DNA from: Pseudomonadales bacterium
GTDB taxonomy: Bacteria > Pseudomonadota > Gammaproteobacteria > Pseudomonadales > Azotimanducaceae
DNA length: 64,000 nt
NCBI GenBank assembly: GCA_024234635.1
Contig: JACKNX010000002.1
Span: forward strand, 310,001 to 374,000
Direction of reading: 5' to 3'
This document shows, in pieces, positions 53,574 through 62,350 of this stretch. Below the pieces are notes generated by a model, which worked only from the letters and a program-made list of their open reading frames with translations, was not told the DNA's origin and ran no database searches. The position numbers and the translations under genes are program-made. The first letter of the stretch is position 1, and each line of letters begins with the position of its first letter.

Positions 53574-53626
53574 GCGAACGCCCGGGCCCGTCGGCTACAC
53601 TGCCCGCCAGTCACCGGTAGATCCGC

Positions 53627-55699
53627 ATGGCCAATCCGCTCTCCAACCTGCAACCCGCGGTCTGTCCGCACGACTGCACCAGCACCTGCGCGCTGGACGT
53701 GGAGGTCATCGCCTCGGACCGCATCGGCCGCGTGCGCGGCGCGCGGCGCAACCCGTACACGGACGGGGTGATCTGCGAGAAGGTGGCGCGCTATGCCGAG
53801 CGCGCGCACCACCCGGAGCGGCTGTTGTATCCCCTGCTGCGCACGGGACCCAAAGGCAGTGGCCAGTTCCGACGCATCAGCTGGGAGGAAGCGCTGGACC
53901 GCGTCGCGGAGGCGTTCATCCAACGCGCCGCACGCTACGGCAGCGAAACCATCTGGCCCTACTTCTACGCGGGCACGATGGGTCTGGTGCAGCGGGACGG
54001 TATCCAGCGCCTGCGCCATGCCATGAAGTACTCCCGCTGGCATTCGACCATTTGCGTGACGCTGTCCGACACAGGCTGGATTGCCGGCACCGGCGAGAAA
54101 CGTGGGGTGGACCTGGTGGAAGCCGGCGAACACGCGGATCTCATCGTCATCTGGGGCGGCAACCCCGTGCACACGCAGGTGAACGTGATGCACCACGTCA
54201 TGGCCGCCAAGAAACGCGGCGCCACGCTGATCGTGGTTGACCCGTACCGCACCGCCACCGCGCAGAAAGCGGACCTGCACGTGGCACCGCGTCCCGGCAC
54301 CGACGGCGCGCTGGCCTGCGCGCTGATGCACGTGCTGTTCCGGGAAGGCTACGCCGACCGCGACTACCTGGCGAAATACACGGATTGCCCCGACCAGCTC
54401 GAAGCCCACGTACAAAGCCGATCGCCCGACTGGGCGGAACAGATCACCGGCGTGCCCGCCGCCACCATCGTCGCGTTCGCCCGACGCTATGGCAGCGCGC
54501 ACGCGCCTTTCATCCGCGCGCACCACGGTTTCTCCAGGCAACGCAACGGCGCCGTGAACATGCACGCCGTCGTCTGCCTGCCCGCCATCACCGGCGCCTG
54601 GCTCAAGCGTGGCGGCGGCGCCATCTACGGCCAGACCGGCCTGTACCCGCTGAATCGCACGCTGATCGAAGGGCTGGACGTCATGGACAGCACGATTCGC
54701 GCGCTCGATCAGTCGCGGCTCGGCCCCATCCTTACCGGCGAGGCGGATGCGCTCGCGCACGGCGGGCCGGTTACCGGCCTGCTGATCCAGAACACCAACC
54801 CGGCCGTGGTATGTCCGGACCTCAGCCGCGTGCGCGCCGGGCTGTCGCGGGAGGACCTGTTCACCTGCGTGCACGAACAGTTCCTGACGGAAACCGCGAA
54901 GTATGCGGACATCGTGCTGCCCGCCACCATGTTCCTGGAGCACGACGACTTCTACACCGCCAGCGGCCACACCACCTTCCAGGTGAGTCACAAACTGGTG
55001 GACGCACCGGGCGAGGCGCGGGAGAACCATGAGGTGATCTGCGAACTGGCGCATCGCCTCGGCGCCGGGCACCCCGGTTTTCACATGACAGCCCGGGAAA
55101 TCATGGACGAGACGCTGCGGCTGTCCGGCATGATGGATTCGACGACGAACGTGGCCAATGGTGGCGAGGACTGTCGCCTGGGCTGGGAAACCATGCACTT
55201 CATCGACGGCTTTCCCACCGCCGACCGCAAATTCCATTTCAGGGCCGACTGGCAGCGGTTTGGTGGCCGCTGGCGCGAGATGCCGGCGCTACCGGATCAC
55301 TTCGCCGTGAACGATCCCACCACGCCGGACAAACCCTATCGGCTGGTGACGGCGCCCGCGCGTACCTTTCTCAATTCCACTTTCACGGAGACGCCCGGTT
55401 CGCGAAAACGCGAAGGCACGCCCACCCTGTGCATCGCGCCGCAGACCTGTGCCGCGCTCGGCATCCGCGATGGCGATGCGGTAGTGATCGGCAACGAACA
55501 GGGAATGGTGCAACTCATCGCCGCGTCCCGCGACGGTCAGCTACCGGATGTCCTGGTGGCGGAAGGACTCTTCCCGGACGACGCCTATGCTGGTGGCACG
55601 CCCATCAACGTGCTCACCAGCGCCGAACCCGGCTGGCCAAACGGCGGTGCGGTGTTTCACGACACCGCCGTCTGGCTGCGACCGTTCGCAGCGCCCTGA
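53627..55699 (+). CDS. Molybdopterin oxidoreductase with [4Fe-4S] N-terminal domain
   Basis: A 690-residue protein of the DMSO reductase superfamily. Fe-S cysteines lie in CPHDCTSTC (13, 17, 21) and at C50 (GVICEKV). Molybdopterin domains include the IWGGNPVHTQVN, LIVVDPYRTATAQKAD and LLIQNTNPAVV segments, with the C-terminal domain containing RLVTAPARTFLNSTFTETP. No Tat signal, so it is cytoplasmic. The substrate is unknown; relatives include thiosulfate/polysulfide reductase-like and formate dehydrogenase-like proteins. It is the last gene of the plus-strand run and is convergent with the SDR gene. Confidence 0.9.
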   Translation: MANPLSNLQPAVCPHDCTSTCALDVEVIASDRIGRVRGARRNPYTDGVICEKVARYAERAHHPERLLYPLLRTGPKGSGQFRRISWEEALDRVAEAFIQRAARYGSETIWPYFYAGTMGLVQRDGIQRLRHAMKYSRWHSTICVTLSDTGWIAGTGEKRGVDLVEAGEHADLIVIWGGNPVHTQVNVMHHVMAAKKRGATLIVVDPYRTATAQKADLHVAPRPGTDGALACALMHVLFREGYADRDYLAKYTDCPDQLEAHVQSRSPDWAEQITGVPAATIVAFARRYGSAHAPFIRAHHGFSRQRNGAVNMHAVVCLPAITGAWLKRGGGAIYGQTGLYPLNRTLIEGLDVMDSTIRALDQSRLGPILTGEADALAHGGPVTGLLIQNTNPAVVCPDLSRVRAGLSREDLFTCVHEQFLTETAKYADIVLPATMFLEHDDFYTASGHTTFQVSHKLVDAPGEARENHEVICELAHRLGAGHPGFHMTAREIMDETLRLSGMMDSTTNVANGGEDCRLGWETMHFIDGFPTADRKFHFRADWQRFGGRWREMPALPDHFAVNDPTTPDKPYRLVTAPARTFLNSTFTETPGSRKREGTPTLCIAPQTCAALGIRDGDAVVIGNEQGMVQLIAASRDGQLPDVLVAEGLFPDDAYAGGTPINVLTSAEPGWPNGGAVFHDTAVWLRPFAAP

Positions 55700-55709
55700 C
55701 GCGCGCGGG

Positions 55710-56543
55710 TTACAGCCCGCGCTGACCGGCTTCCCGGATCATCGGCTCGTAGTCCTTGAACGCAGGACCTTCCGGGGTAGCCCCGGTGGTGGTGCCTGCG
55801 TCAGTGGTGAGCGTGTGGCCCGTGGTGTAACCGCTTTCGTCGCTCGCCAGCCACAAGGCGGCGTTGGCCACGTCGCTGGCAAGACCAGCCCGGTTCTTCA
55901 GTGGCGAACGGGACGCAAGCGCACGGATGGTGCCTTCGATATCGTTGTGATCGCCCGTGGTGATGGACGCCACCATGGCGGTCGCCATACCCGCCGGGGC
56001 AATGGCATTGACTCGGATACCGAAGTGACACAGCTCGGCCGCCACATTCTTGGTGAGGCCGACAATGGCATGTTTGGCCGCGCAGTACGCATGCGGCCCC
56101 AGCCCGCCCATTATGCCCGCCGTGCTCGCCATGCTGACGATGGCGCCGGTCTGCCGGGGTTTCATCACGCGGGCGGCGTGTTTCATGCCGTAGAACGTGC
56201 CGCTCAGGTGAATGGCAATCGTGCGATCCCATTCCGACGCGGGTGTCGTGTCGATGGGGCCAACGGCGCCGACAATGCCAGCGTTGTTGTACATGATGTC
56301 GAGCTGACCGAATTTCGCCACGGCGGCGTCAACCAGACCGGCCACGTCCGCTTCGCTGGTGACATCGCAGCGCACGAACACCGCCGCATCACCCAGTTCA
56401 CGCGCCAGTGCCTCGCCACGGTCCGTCTGTATGTCGCCGATGGCGACCTTTGCGCCTTCCTTCACAAACAGGCGTGCTGCTTCCGCGCCAAAACCAGAAG
56501 CCGCGCCGGTGATGGCGGCTACCTTTCCGTCAAGTCTGCCCAT
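55710..56543 (-). CDS. SDR family oxidoreductase
   Basis: A 277-residue classical SDR: TGAASGFG at 12-19, YNNAGI, catalytic Ser in IVSMASTAG and YCAAK. The Asp after the second strand (AIGDIQTD) favours NAD(H). It is the 3'-most gene of a minus-strand set with transporter, CoA-transferase and deacylase, so it probably oxidises an alcohol intermediate in that pathway. Confidence 0.9.
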   Translation of the reverse strand: MGRLDGKVAAITGAASGFGAEAARLFVKEGAKVAIGDIQTDRGEALARELGDAAVFVRCDVTSEADVAGLVDAAVAKFGQLDIMYNNAGIVGAVGPIDTTPASEWDRTIAIHLSGTFYGMKHAARVMKPRQTGAIVSMASTAGIMGGLGPHAYCAAKHAIVGLTKNVAAELCHFGIRVNAIAPAGMATAMVASITTGDHNDIEGTIRALASRSPLKNRAGLASDVANAALWLASDESGYTTGHTLTTDAGTTTGATPEGPAFKDYEPMIREAGQRGL

Positions 56544-56588
56544 GTCTCTCTCCCTCTTCAGGTTCTTCAGGTGTTGCAGATGTGCCGC

Positions 56589-57947
56589 TCAGACTGGCTG
56601 GCGGCGTGCGTCGATTCGTTGGTCGATTTGTTCATCGATCTGGCGAAGTATCGCCTGGTGCGCGGATCGATCCAGTCGGTGCACCGCGGCGGCGGCAATC
56701 ATCACCAGCACAATGCCAATGGGCACCAGCGTCATCAGCGACAGGATAGCGGTAATTGCCGCCGGTGACTGCGCCTGGTTGGCGACGTAACCGCCCAGCG
56801 CCAGCACGAATCCCACGCCCGCGCCGCCGATGCTCTTCGCCACCTTCTGGAAGAAACTGGCGAACGAGAAAATGGCGCCATCCGCGCGCACGCCATGGCG
56901 AAGCTGCGCGTACTCCACCGTGTCCGGAATCATCGCCCAGCCGAGCACCGCAATTGGCGTGGCGCCCAGATTGATGACCGCGCCCCAGAGAAAGATCCAG
57001 GCAATAGCCTCGAACGGCGTGAACCACAGGCCCACGCATCCGGCGATGGTGAGCAGGCCTCCAGCAATGATGGCGCGCGCCTTGCCCAGCTTCGCCGCCA
57101 GCGCGGGTACGCCCAGAAGACCGCACAGCATCACCAGCAGCGTTACCGAGAAAAACGGACCGATCAGCTCCGGCCGCTGCACACAATACTGGAAGTAGTA
57201 CACCGTGGAGCCCTGTCGTACGGTAAAGGAGAGCATGCCGCAACAGAACAGCACGATGACGCTGGCCAGGGGCGGGTTGGCGAACACTGCGCGCAGGCTG
57301 TCGCGAATGGCCACGGGCTGTTCCGCCGCGGGCACGGGGACCTCATGCGTCTCCCGCCAGGTGATGAACAGGAACAGCGTCGCCAGTACCGCATACCCCG
57401 TCATCACCCAGAAGAAGCCGGTAGCCCGGTCGTCGAACAGGCCAACCAGCGGCATGGTGCCTACCGACACGAGAAAGCCGCCGCTGAACGCCCCGGCCAT
57501 GCGCACCGTGGTCAGGCGCGTGCGTTCGTCGCTGTCCCGCGTGAGCGATGCGGTGAGCGCCGCATAGGGAATGCCGACCACGGTGTAGAACAGGCCGAAC
57601 AGGATATAGGTGCTGTACGCCCACCAGAGCCTGAACGTCGCGTCACCATCCACTGCCGTGAACGTGAGCACGCTGATCACGGCGAGTGGCAGGGCGCCGT
57701 AGAGAATGTAGGGACGCATGCGACCGCTGCGGGCGTTGGTGCGTTCCGCGACCATGCCCATGACCGGGTCGGTCACCGCGTCGACGATGCGGGCAACCAG
57801 CAGCACGCCGCCGGCTGCCGCAGCCGACAGGCCGTAGACGTCCGTGTAGAAATACATCAGGTACGTCATGCCGGCGATGAAATACAGGTTGATGCCGAGG
57901 TCTCCGACCCCGTAGCCGACAAGCTGACGGACGCTGGTGGATCCCAT
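56589..57947 (-). CDS. GPH-type sugar/organic-acid:cation symporter (MFS superfamily)
   Basis: A 452-residue membrane protein with about 12 hydrophobic segments. The start (VGYGVGDLGINLYFIAGMTY then LMYFYTDVYGLSAAAAGGVLL) and the RIVDAVTDPVMGMVAERTNARSGRMRPYIL loop are diagnostic of the glycoside-pentoside-hexuronide family. ATG 57947 has GAGGGAAAC just upstream; the longer frame overlaps the CoA-transferase stop. It likely imports the substrate of the flanking catabolic enzymes. Confidence 0.88.
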   Translation of the reverse strand: MGSTSVRQLVGYGVGDLGINLYFIAGMTYLMYFYTDVYGLSAAAAGGVLLVARIVDAVTDPVMGMVAERTNARSGRMRPYILYGALPLAVISVLTFTAVDGDATFRLWWAYSTYILFGLFYTVVGIPYAALTASLTRDSDERTRLTTVRMAGAFSGGFLVSVGTMPLVGLFDDRATGFFWVMTGYAVLATLFLFITWRETHEVPVPAAEQPVAIRDSLRAVFANPPLASVIVLFCCGMLSFTVRQGSTVYYFQYCVQRPELIGPFFSVTLLVMLCGLLGVPALAAKLGKARAIIAGGLLTIAGCVGLWFTPFEAIAWIFLWGAVINLGATPIAVLGWAMIPDTVEYAQLRHGVRADGAIFSFASFFQKVAKSIGGAGVGFVLALGGYVANQAQSPAAITAILSLMTLVPIGIVLVMIAAAAVHRLDRSAHQAILRQIDEQIDQRIDARRQPV

Positions 57948-57954
57948 GTTTCCC

Positions 57955-59151
57955 TCAGACGATACCGGCGGTGCGCAGCGACGCGACTTCAGCCGCGTCC
58001 AGACCGAAATCGGCCAGCACGTCATTCACGTCCTCGCCGGGGTCCGGTGCGGCCCGACGCAGACGCTCGGCGTGCGGATAGCGGGACAGGTTGATTGGCG
58101 AACGAACCAGCGACACTTCGCCGAGCTCAGGGTGCGGCGCGCCGCGGCGCATGCCGAGATGCCGAACCTGTGCACTCTCGAACGCCGCTCCAACGTCCTG
58201 CACCGGGCCACAGGGCACGCCTGCCGCATTGAGCGTGGTCACCAGCTCGGCGACCGTACGCGTGCGTGTCAGTGCGTCGATGGCGGCGCGCAGCTGCTCA
58301 CGGTTGTCGAACCGCGCGCGACCGCCGCGATAGTCCGGATGGTCGTGCAGGTCCCGCGCGCCAAGCGCCTCGCAGAAAGCGTTCCACATGCGCTGGCTGG
58401 AGGCGGCAATGTTCACAAGACCGTCGGCGGCCTGGAACGTGCCCATGGGCACCATGGTGGGATGCTGGTTTCCCTGCGGCTGCGGTACCTCGCCTGTCAT
58501 CGTGAAACGTGCGGCCTGGAAATCGAGCTTGGCGAGTATGGCTTCCAGCAGGGACGTGTGTACCCACTGGCCCTCCCCCGTGCGCTCGCGGTGCAGCAGC
58601 GCCAGCAGGATGCCCTGCCCGAGAAACATGCCGGCGGACGTATCGCTGATGGCCACGCCCACGCGCATGGGACCGGTCTCCCGGGTACCTGTCATCGCCA
58701 TGAGTCCGCTTTCGCCCTGCAGTATCTGATCCACACCTGGTCGCGCGCTGTCGGGGCCATCCTGGCCGAAGCCGGAGATGCTGGCATAGATGAGCGATGG
58801 ATTGACCGCGGCCAGGTCCGGATAGTCGATGCGCAGCCGCTTTTTGACGTCGGCGCGGAAGTTCTCCACCACGATGTCCGCCTGCGCGACCATGCGCAGG
58901 AACAGCGCGTGGCCGCGTTCGTTTTTCAGGTCGAGCGTGATGGAACGCTTGTTGCGATGCAGGTTCTGCTCGTCCGGTCCGCGACGCGCGCCGGTAATGG
59001 AGCGCGTGGCGCCGTCGGACGGCGGTGGTGCTTCCACCTTGATGACGTCCGCACCCCAGTCGGTGAGCAGGCGCACCGCCACGGGACCGGCGCGGGCGAT
59101 GGTGAGATCCAGCACCCGCAGATGGGCAAGCGGCCCGGTGCGGTCGGTCAT
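57955..59151 (-). CDS. Family III CoA-transferase (CaiB/BaiF type)
   Basis: A 398-residue protein: RVLDLTIARAGPVAVRLLTDWGADVIKVE start, RNKRSITLDLKNERG, and the catalytic Asp in GVDQILQGESGLM, all typical of class III. Such enzymes move CoA between carboxylic acids to activate a substrate. It overlaps the deacylase gene by 4 bases (ATGA) and lies 7 bases before the transporter gene. Confidence 0.92.
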   Translation of the reverse strand: MTDRTGPLAHLRVLDLTIARAGPVAVRLLTDWGADVIKVEAPPPSDGATRSITGARRGPDEQNLHRNKRSITLDLKNERGHALFLRMVAQADIVVENFRADVKKRLRIDYPDLAAVNPSLIYASISGFGQDGPDSARPGVDQILQGESGLMAMTGTRETGPMRVGVAISDTSAGMFLGQGILLALLHRERTGEGQWVHTSLLEAILAKLDFQAARFTMTGEVPQPQGNQHPTMVPMGTFQAADGLVNIAASSQRMWNAFCEALGARDLHDHPDYRGGRARFDNREQLRAAIDALTRTRTVAELVTTLNAAGVPCGPVQDVGAAFESAQVRHLGMRRGAPHPELGEVSLVRSPINLSRYPHAERLRRAAPDPGEDVNDVLADFGLDAAEVASLRTAGIV

Positions 59152-60848
59152 TGGCCGCGGACGAGCCGGCCTGGCAGCGCGTCGGTGGCAACCCCGTTGT
59201 GATAGGTGATTTCGCCGTTGACCAGCGTATACACGTAACCACTGGCGCGCTGCTGCATGCGCGCCCCTCCGGCCGGCAGGTCACGCACCATCTCCGGCGC
59301 CAGCACGCGCAGATTGGGGAAGTCGATGACGTTGATATCCGCACGCAGACCGCACGCCAGCACTCCCCGGTCGGTGAGATTCACCGCGCGCGCGGTGTCC
59401 TGCGTCTGGCGCTTCACCAGCAGCGGCAGGTCGATGCGTTCACCACGTCGCCGGTCGCGGCCCCAGTGGGCAAGTAGTGTGGTGCTGAAGCTGGCATCGC
59501 AGATCGTGCCGACGTGCGCGCCACCATCGCCGAGACCCGGCACGGTGTTTTCGTGCAGCAGCATCTCGCGGCAGCACTCCAGGTTGCCGTCCGCATAGTT
59601 GGCGAATGGGGTGTAGAACATGACCAGGCCATCACCGGCGATCAGGCGATCGTAGACGTACGACCAGGTCTCCACGCCTTCGCGCTCGGCGCGGGCCGCC
59701 ATGCTGTCCTCCGGCACCGGCTCATAATCGGGTGTCGCCGTGACTTCCCACAATTTCCAGCCGCCCGCCATCAGACGGAACAGACGCTCGTACCCCTTGC
59801 TCGGCGCCTCGGCGAGGATGCGTGCCTTGCGGGCCGGATCGCGCAGCGCCACCAGCCGCTCCGGCACCGGCAGCTTTGCCACTTCCATGTACGAGGGACG
59901 CGTGAAGAACGGGTTGGTGGTGTTGGTGAGACCGGTGAGGATGCCAATGGCGCGCGGTGCGACCTGCCCGCGGATGACCGTACCCTTCGCATTGGCCCGC
60001 TCGATGCGCGCCATCACCTTGTGCCAGCCGTTGGGACTCAGACCCTGGGCAAGGGAAACCGACAGGGCGCAGCCTGCCCGCTCGGCCATGGCTTCCACAT
60101 TGTCGAATTCCGTGTCCAGCTCGGTGAAGTCGGAAATCATCTCCAGCACGCCACGGCCGGCATCGCGGATGCCGTCGGCAATGCCCAGCAGTTCCGCCCG
60201 TTCGGCGGTGAGCGACGGCGTGGGCGCGCCCGTGGAGGAACGGTGATTCAGCGTGCGGGAGCTGGAAAAACCGATGGCGCCGGCGCGCATCGCTTCGGCG
60301 ACCAGGCGACGCATGGCGGCGATGTCCTGGGCGGTGGCCGGTTCACGGTTGGCGCCGCGGGCACCCATCACGTAGACACGCAGCGCCGCATGCGGCAGCT
60401 GCGCGCCGATGTCCATGTCGTAGTGCCTGGTGGCGAGGTAATCCAGGTAGTCGGGAAACGACTCCCAGGTCCACGGCAGGCCTTCGTGCAGTGCCGCGCC
60501 GGGAATTTCCTCCACACCTTCCATCAACTGCACCAGCATCTCGTGGTCTTCCGGACGCACCGGCGCAAAGCCGACGCCGCAATTGCCCATGACCGCCGTG
60601 GTGACACCGTGGTTGCTGGAGGGCGACATGCGGCTCGCCCACGTCGCCTGACCATCATAGTGGGTATGGATATCCACAAAGCCCGGCGTGACGATGGCGC
60701 CGTCCGCGTCCACCGTGTGTCGGGAACGGCTCTTCAACCGGCCGATTTCCCTGATCTGCCCGTCTGAAATACCGATATCGGCCGTATACCCCGCCTGGCC
60801 GGTGCCATCCAGCACCTGGCCGCCCTTGATGATCAGATCGAAAGCCAT
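59148..60848 (-). CDS. N-acyl-D-amino-acid deacylase-like amidohydrolase
   Basis: A 566-residue amidohydrolase. The metal-binding HTH motif of GFVDIHTHYDGQ is at 61-63; further conserved parts are SSNHGVTTAVMGNCGVGFAP (with the Cys of D-aminoacylases), GAIGFSSSRT, and DGGAHVGTICDASFSTTLLAHW near the C-terminus. It hydrolyses amide bonds, probably of N-acylated amino acids or similar compounds. ATG 60848 has AAGGGG about 9 bases upstream. First gene of the four-gene minus-strand operon. Confidence 0.88.
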   Translation of the reverse strand: MAFDLIIKGGQVLDGTGQAGYTADIGISDGQIREIGRLKSRSRHTVDADGAIVTPGFVDIHTHYDGQATWASRMSPSSNHGVTTAVMGNCGVGFAPVRPEDHEMLVQLMEGVEEIPGAALHEGLPWTWESFPDYLDYLATRHYDMDIGAQLPHAALRVYVMGARGANREPATAQDIAAMRRLVAEAMRAGAIGFSSSRTLNHRSSTGAPTPSLTAERAELLGIADGIRDAGRGVLEMISDFTELDTEFDNVEAMAERAGCALSVSLAQGLSPNGWHKVMARIERANAKGTVIRGQVAPRAIGILTGLTNTTNPFFTRPSYMEVAKLPVPERLVALRDPARKARILAEAPSKGYERLFRLMAGGWKLWEVTATPDYEPVPEDSMAARAEREGVETWSYVYDRLIAGDGLVMFYTPFANYADGNLECCREMLLHENTVPGLGDGGAHVGTICDASFSTTLLAHWGRDRRRGERIDLPLLVKRQTQDTARAVNLTDRGVLACGLRADINVIDFPNLRVLAPEMVRDLPAGGARMQQRASGYVYTLVNGEITYHNGVATDALPGRLVRGQ

Positions 60849-61072
60849 GCGCTCGCCCCTTCGCTGCAGGTGGTGTGTTCTAGCACAGGCGCGACGCGGC
60901 GTCACCGGCACCCTGCCCCTGTCGGCGCTGACCCAGACGGGCGCAACACGCCGGCCCCGTGGCGGCACACCGGGAAATACGCAGTCGCCCGCATGCGGGG
61001 AAGGCGTTAGGCTGCGGCTGACGTGGGCGCGTGCAGTGCCCGCTCACCAGAGCGATCGAACCGGAGCACAAC

Positions 61073-62260
61073 ATGAACACCAGGACCGCTGTCCAAACCC
61101 CCACCGCCATTCCCACCGCTCAGGCACTGATCGCCAGGGCTGAAGCCATGGTTCCGGCACTGCGGGAGCGCGCTGCCGCAACCGAAAGCAACCGCCGCCT
61201 GCCGGACGAAAGCGTGGCGGAGTTTCGCGATGCCGGTTTTCACAAGATTCTGCAGCCGAAGCGCTACGGCGGTTTCGAACTCGGCATCGGCACCGCGGCG
61301 GAGTGTATCCGCGCACTGGCCACGGGCTGCGGCTCCAGCGGCTGGATCGCCAACCTGTTCATCATCCACAACTACCAGGTGAGTCTGTTCGAGGAAGCCG
61401 CCCAGCAGGAATACTGGGCGGACGGCGATGACCAGATCTGCTCGACGGTATCGTTCGCCACGAAGAGCGAGGCGACCAAAGTGGACGGCGGCTACCGCCT
61501 GAGTGGACGGTGGAAATTCTCCAGCGGCTGTGACTTCGCAAGCTGGTTCATCATCCTCAAGCCCAGCGCCACCGTGTTCGACTGGATGCTGATTCCCCGA
61601 TCGGACGTGAGCATCGAGGACGACTGGTTCGTGTCGGGACTGTGTGGCACGGGCTCGAAGGACCTGATCCTGGACAACGTATTCGTACCCCAGCACCGCG
61701 TGCTGCCGATCATGGACCTGGCGACCGGCAACACGCCCGGTGGCCGGGCCAACGGCATGCCGCTCGCCCGGCTGCCGTTCACCTGGCCGGCGGTGTGGGG
61801 CATTCCCGCCGCGCTCATCGGCATGGCCAACGGCATGGCGGAAGCAGTGCGACAGACACTGATCGGCAAGAAAGCCCTGTTCACCGGTGAACTGCAGGTG
61901 GAACGCGTAGCCAATCAGATCGGCCTGACAAGCGTGCTCACGGACATCCACGCCGCCGAGCTGATCATGCGCCATCGCCTGGCGGAACTCGAGAAGTGGG
62001 GTGAGGCCGGTGGCCCGCCTTCCGCTGTGGACGGTCTCGCGTCACAGCGCGATGCGGCCTACGTGGCCCGCATTGCAGGCCGCGTAGCCGCACAGCTTGG
62101 TCTGATGGCTGGCGCCACGTCGACCTATCTCACGAACCCCATCCAGCGTTTCCAGCGCGACATCAACGTGGGCGTCACGCACGTCTCGCTGGTATGGGAG
62201 GAAGCGGCTGAAAACTACGGCCGGGCGTTGTGGGAACTGCCGCCCAAGGCAAGGGGCTGA
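61073..62260 (+). CDS. Acyl-CoA dehydrogenase-fold flavin monooxygenase (HsaA-like)
   Basis: A 395-residue member of the same superfamily as the 47471-48580 gene: LQPKRYGGFELGIGTAAECIRALA, GYRLSGRWKFSSGCDFASWF, CGTGSKDLILDNVFVP and a C-terminal helical domain ending in DINVGVTHVSLVWEEAAENYG. It should hydroxylate a substrate using reduced flavin from a partner reductase that is not in the window. ATG 61073 has CGGAG 8 bases upstream. Divergent from the deacylase operon across a 224-base gap, which must hold both promoters. Confidence 0.85.
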   Translation: MNTRTAVQTPTAIPTAQALIARAEAMVPALRERAAATESNRRLPDESVAEFRDAGFHKILQPKRYGGFELGIGTAAECIRALATGCGSSGWIANLFIIHNYQVSLFEEAAQQEYWADGDDQICSTVSFATKSEATKVDGGYRLSGRWKFSSGCDFASWFIILKPSATVFDWMLIPRSDVSIEDDWFVSGLCGTGSKDLILDNVFVPQHRVLPIMDLATGNTPGGRANGMPLARLPFTWPAVWGIPAALIGMANGMAEAVRQTLIGKKALFTGELQVERVANQIGLTSVLTDIHAAELIMRHRLAELEKWGEAGGPPSAVDGLASQRDAAYVARIAGRVAAQLGLMAGATSTYLTNPIQRFQRDINVGVTHVSLVWEEAAENYGRALWELPPKARG

Positions 62261-62350
62261 ACCCCGCTACGCTGGCGGCGCCACACCGGTTCTGCGCGTG
62301 CGCCGCAGGCGCGTATGATGCGGGCCTGGGGATGGTAGAGAGCACGTTCC

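Noticed and set aside
53567..55237. 556-residue minus-strand open frame opposite the molybdopterin oxidoreductase
   Set aside because: Antisense to a gene with intact Fe-S and molybdopterin motifs; His/Val/Gly-rich shadow translation.
56895..59202. Two ~400-residue plus-strand open frames opposite transporter and CoA-transferase
   Set aside because: Both are shadows of strongly supported minus-strand genes.
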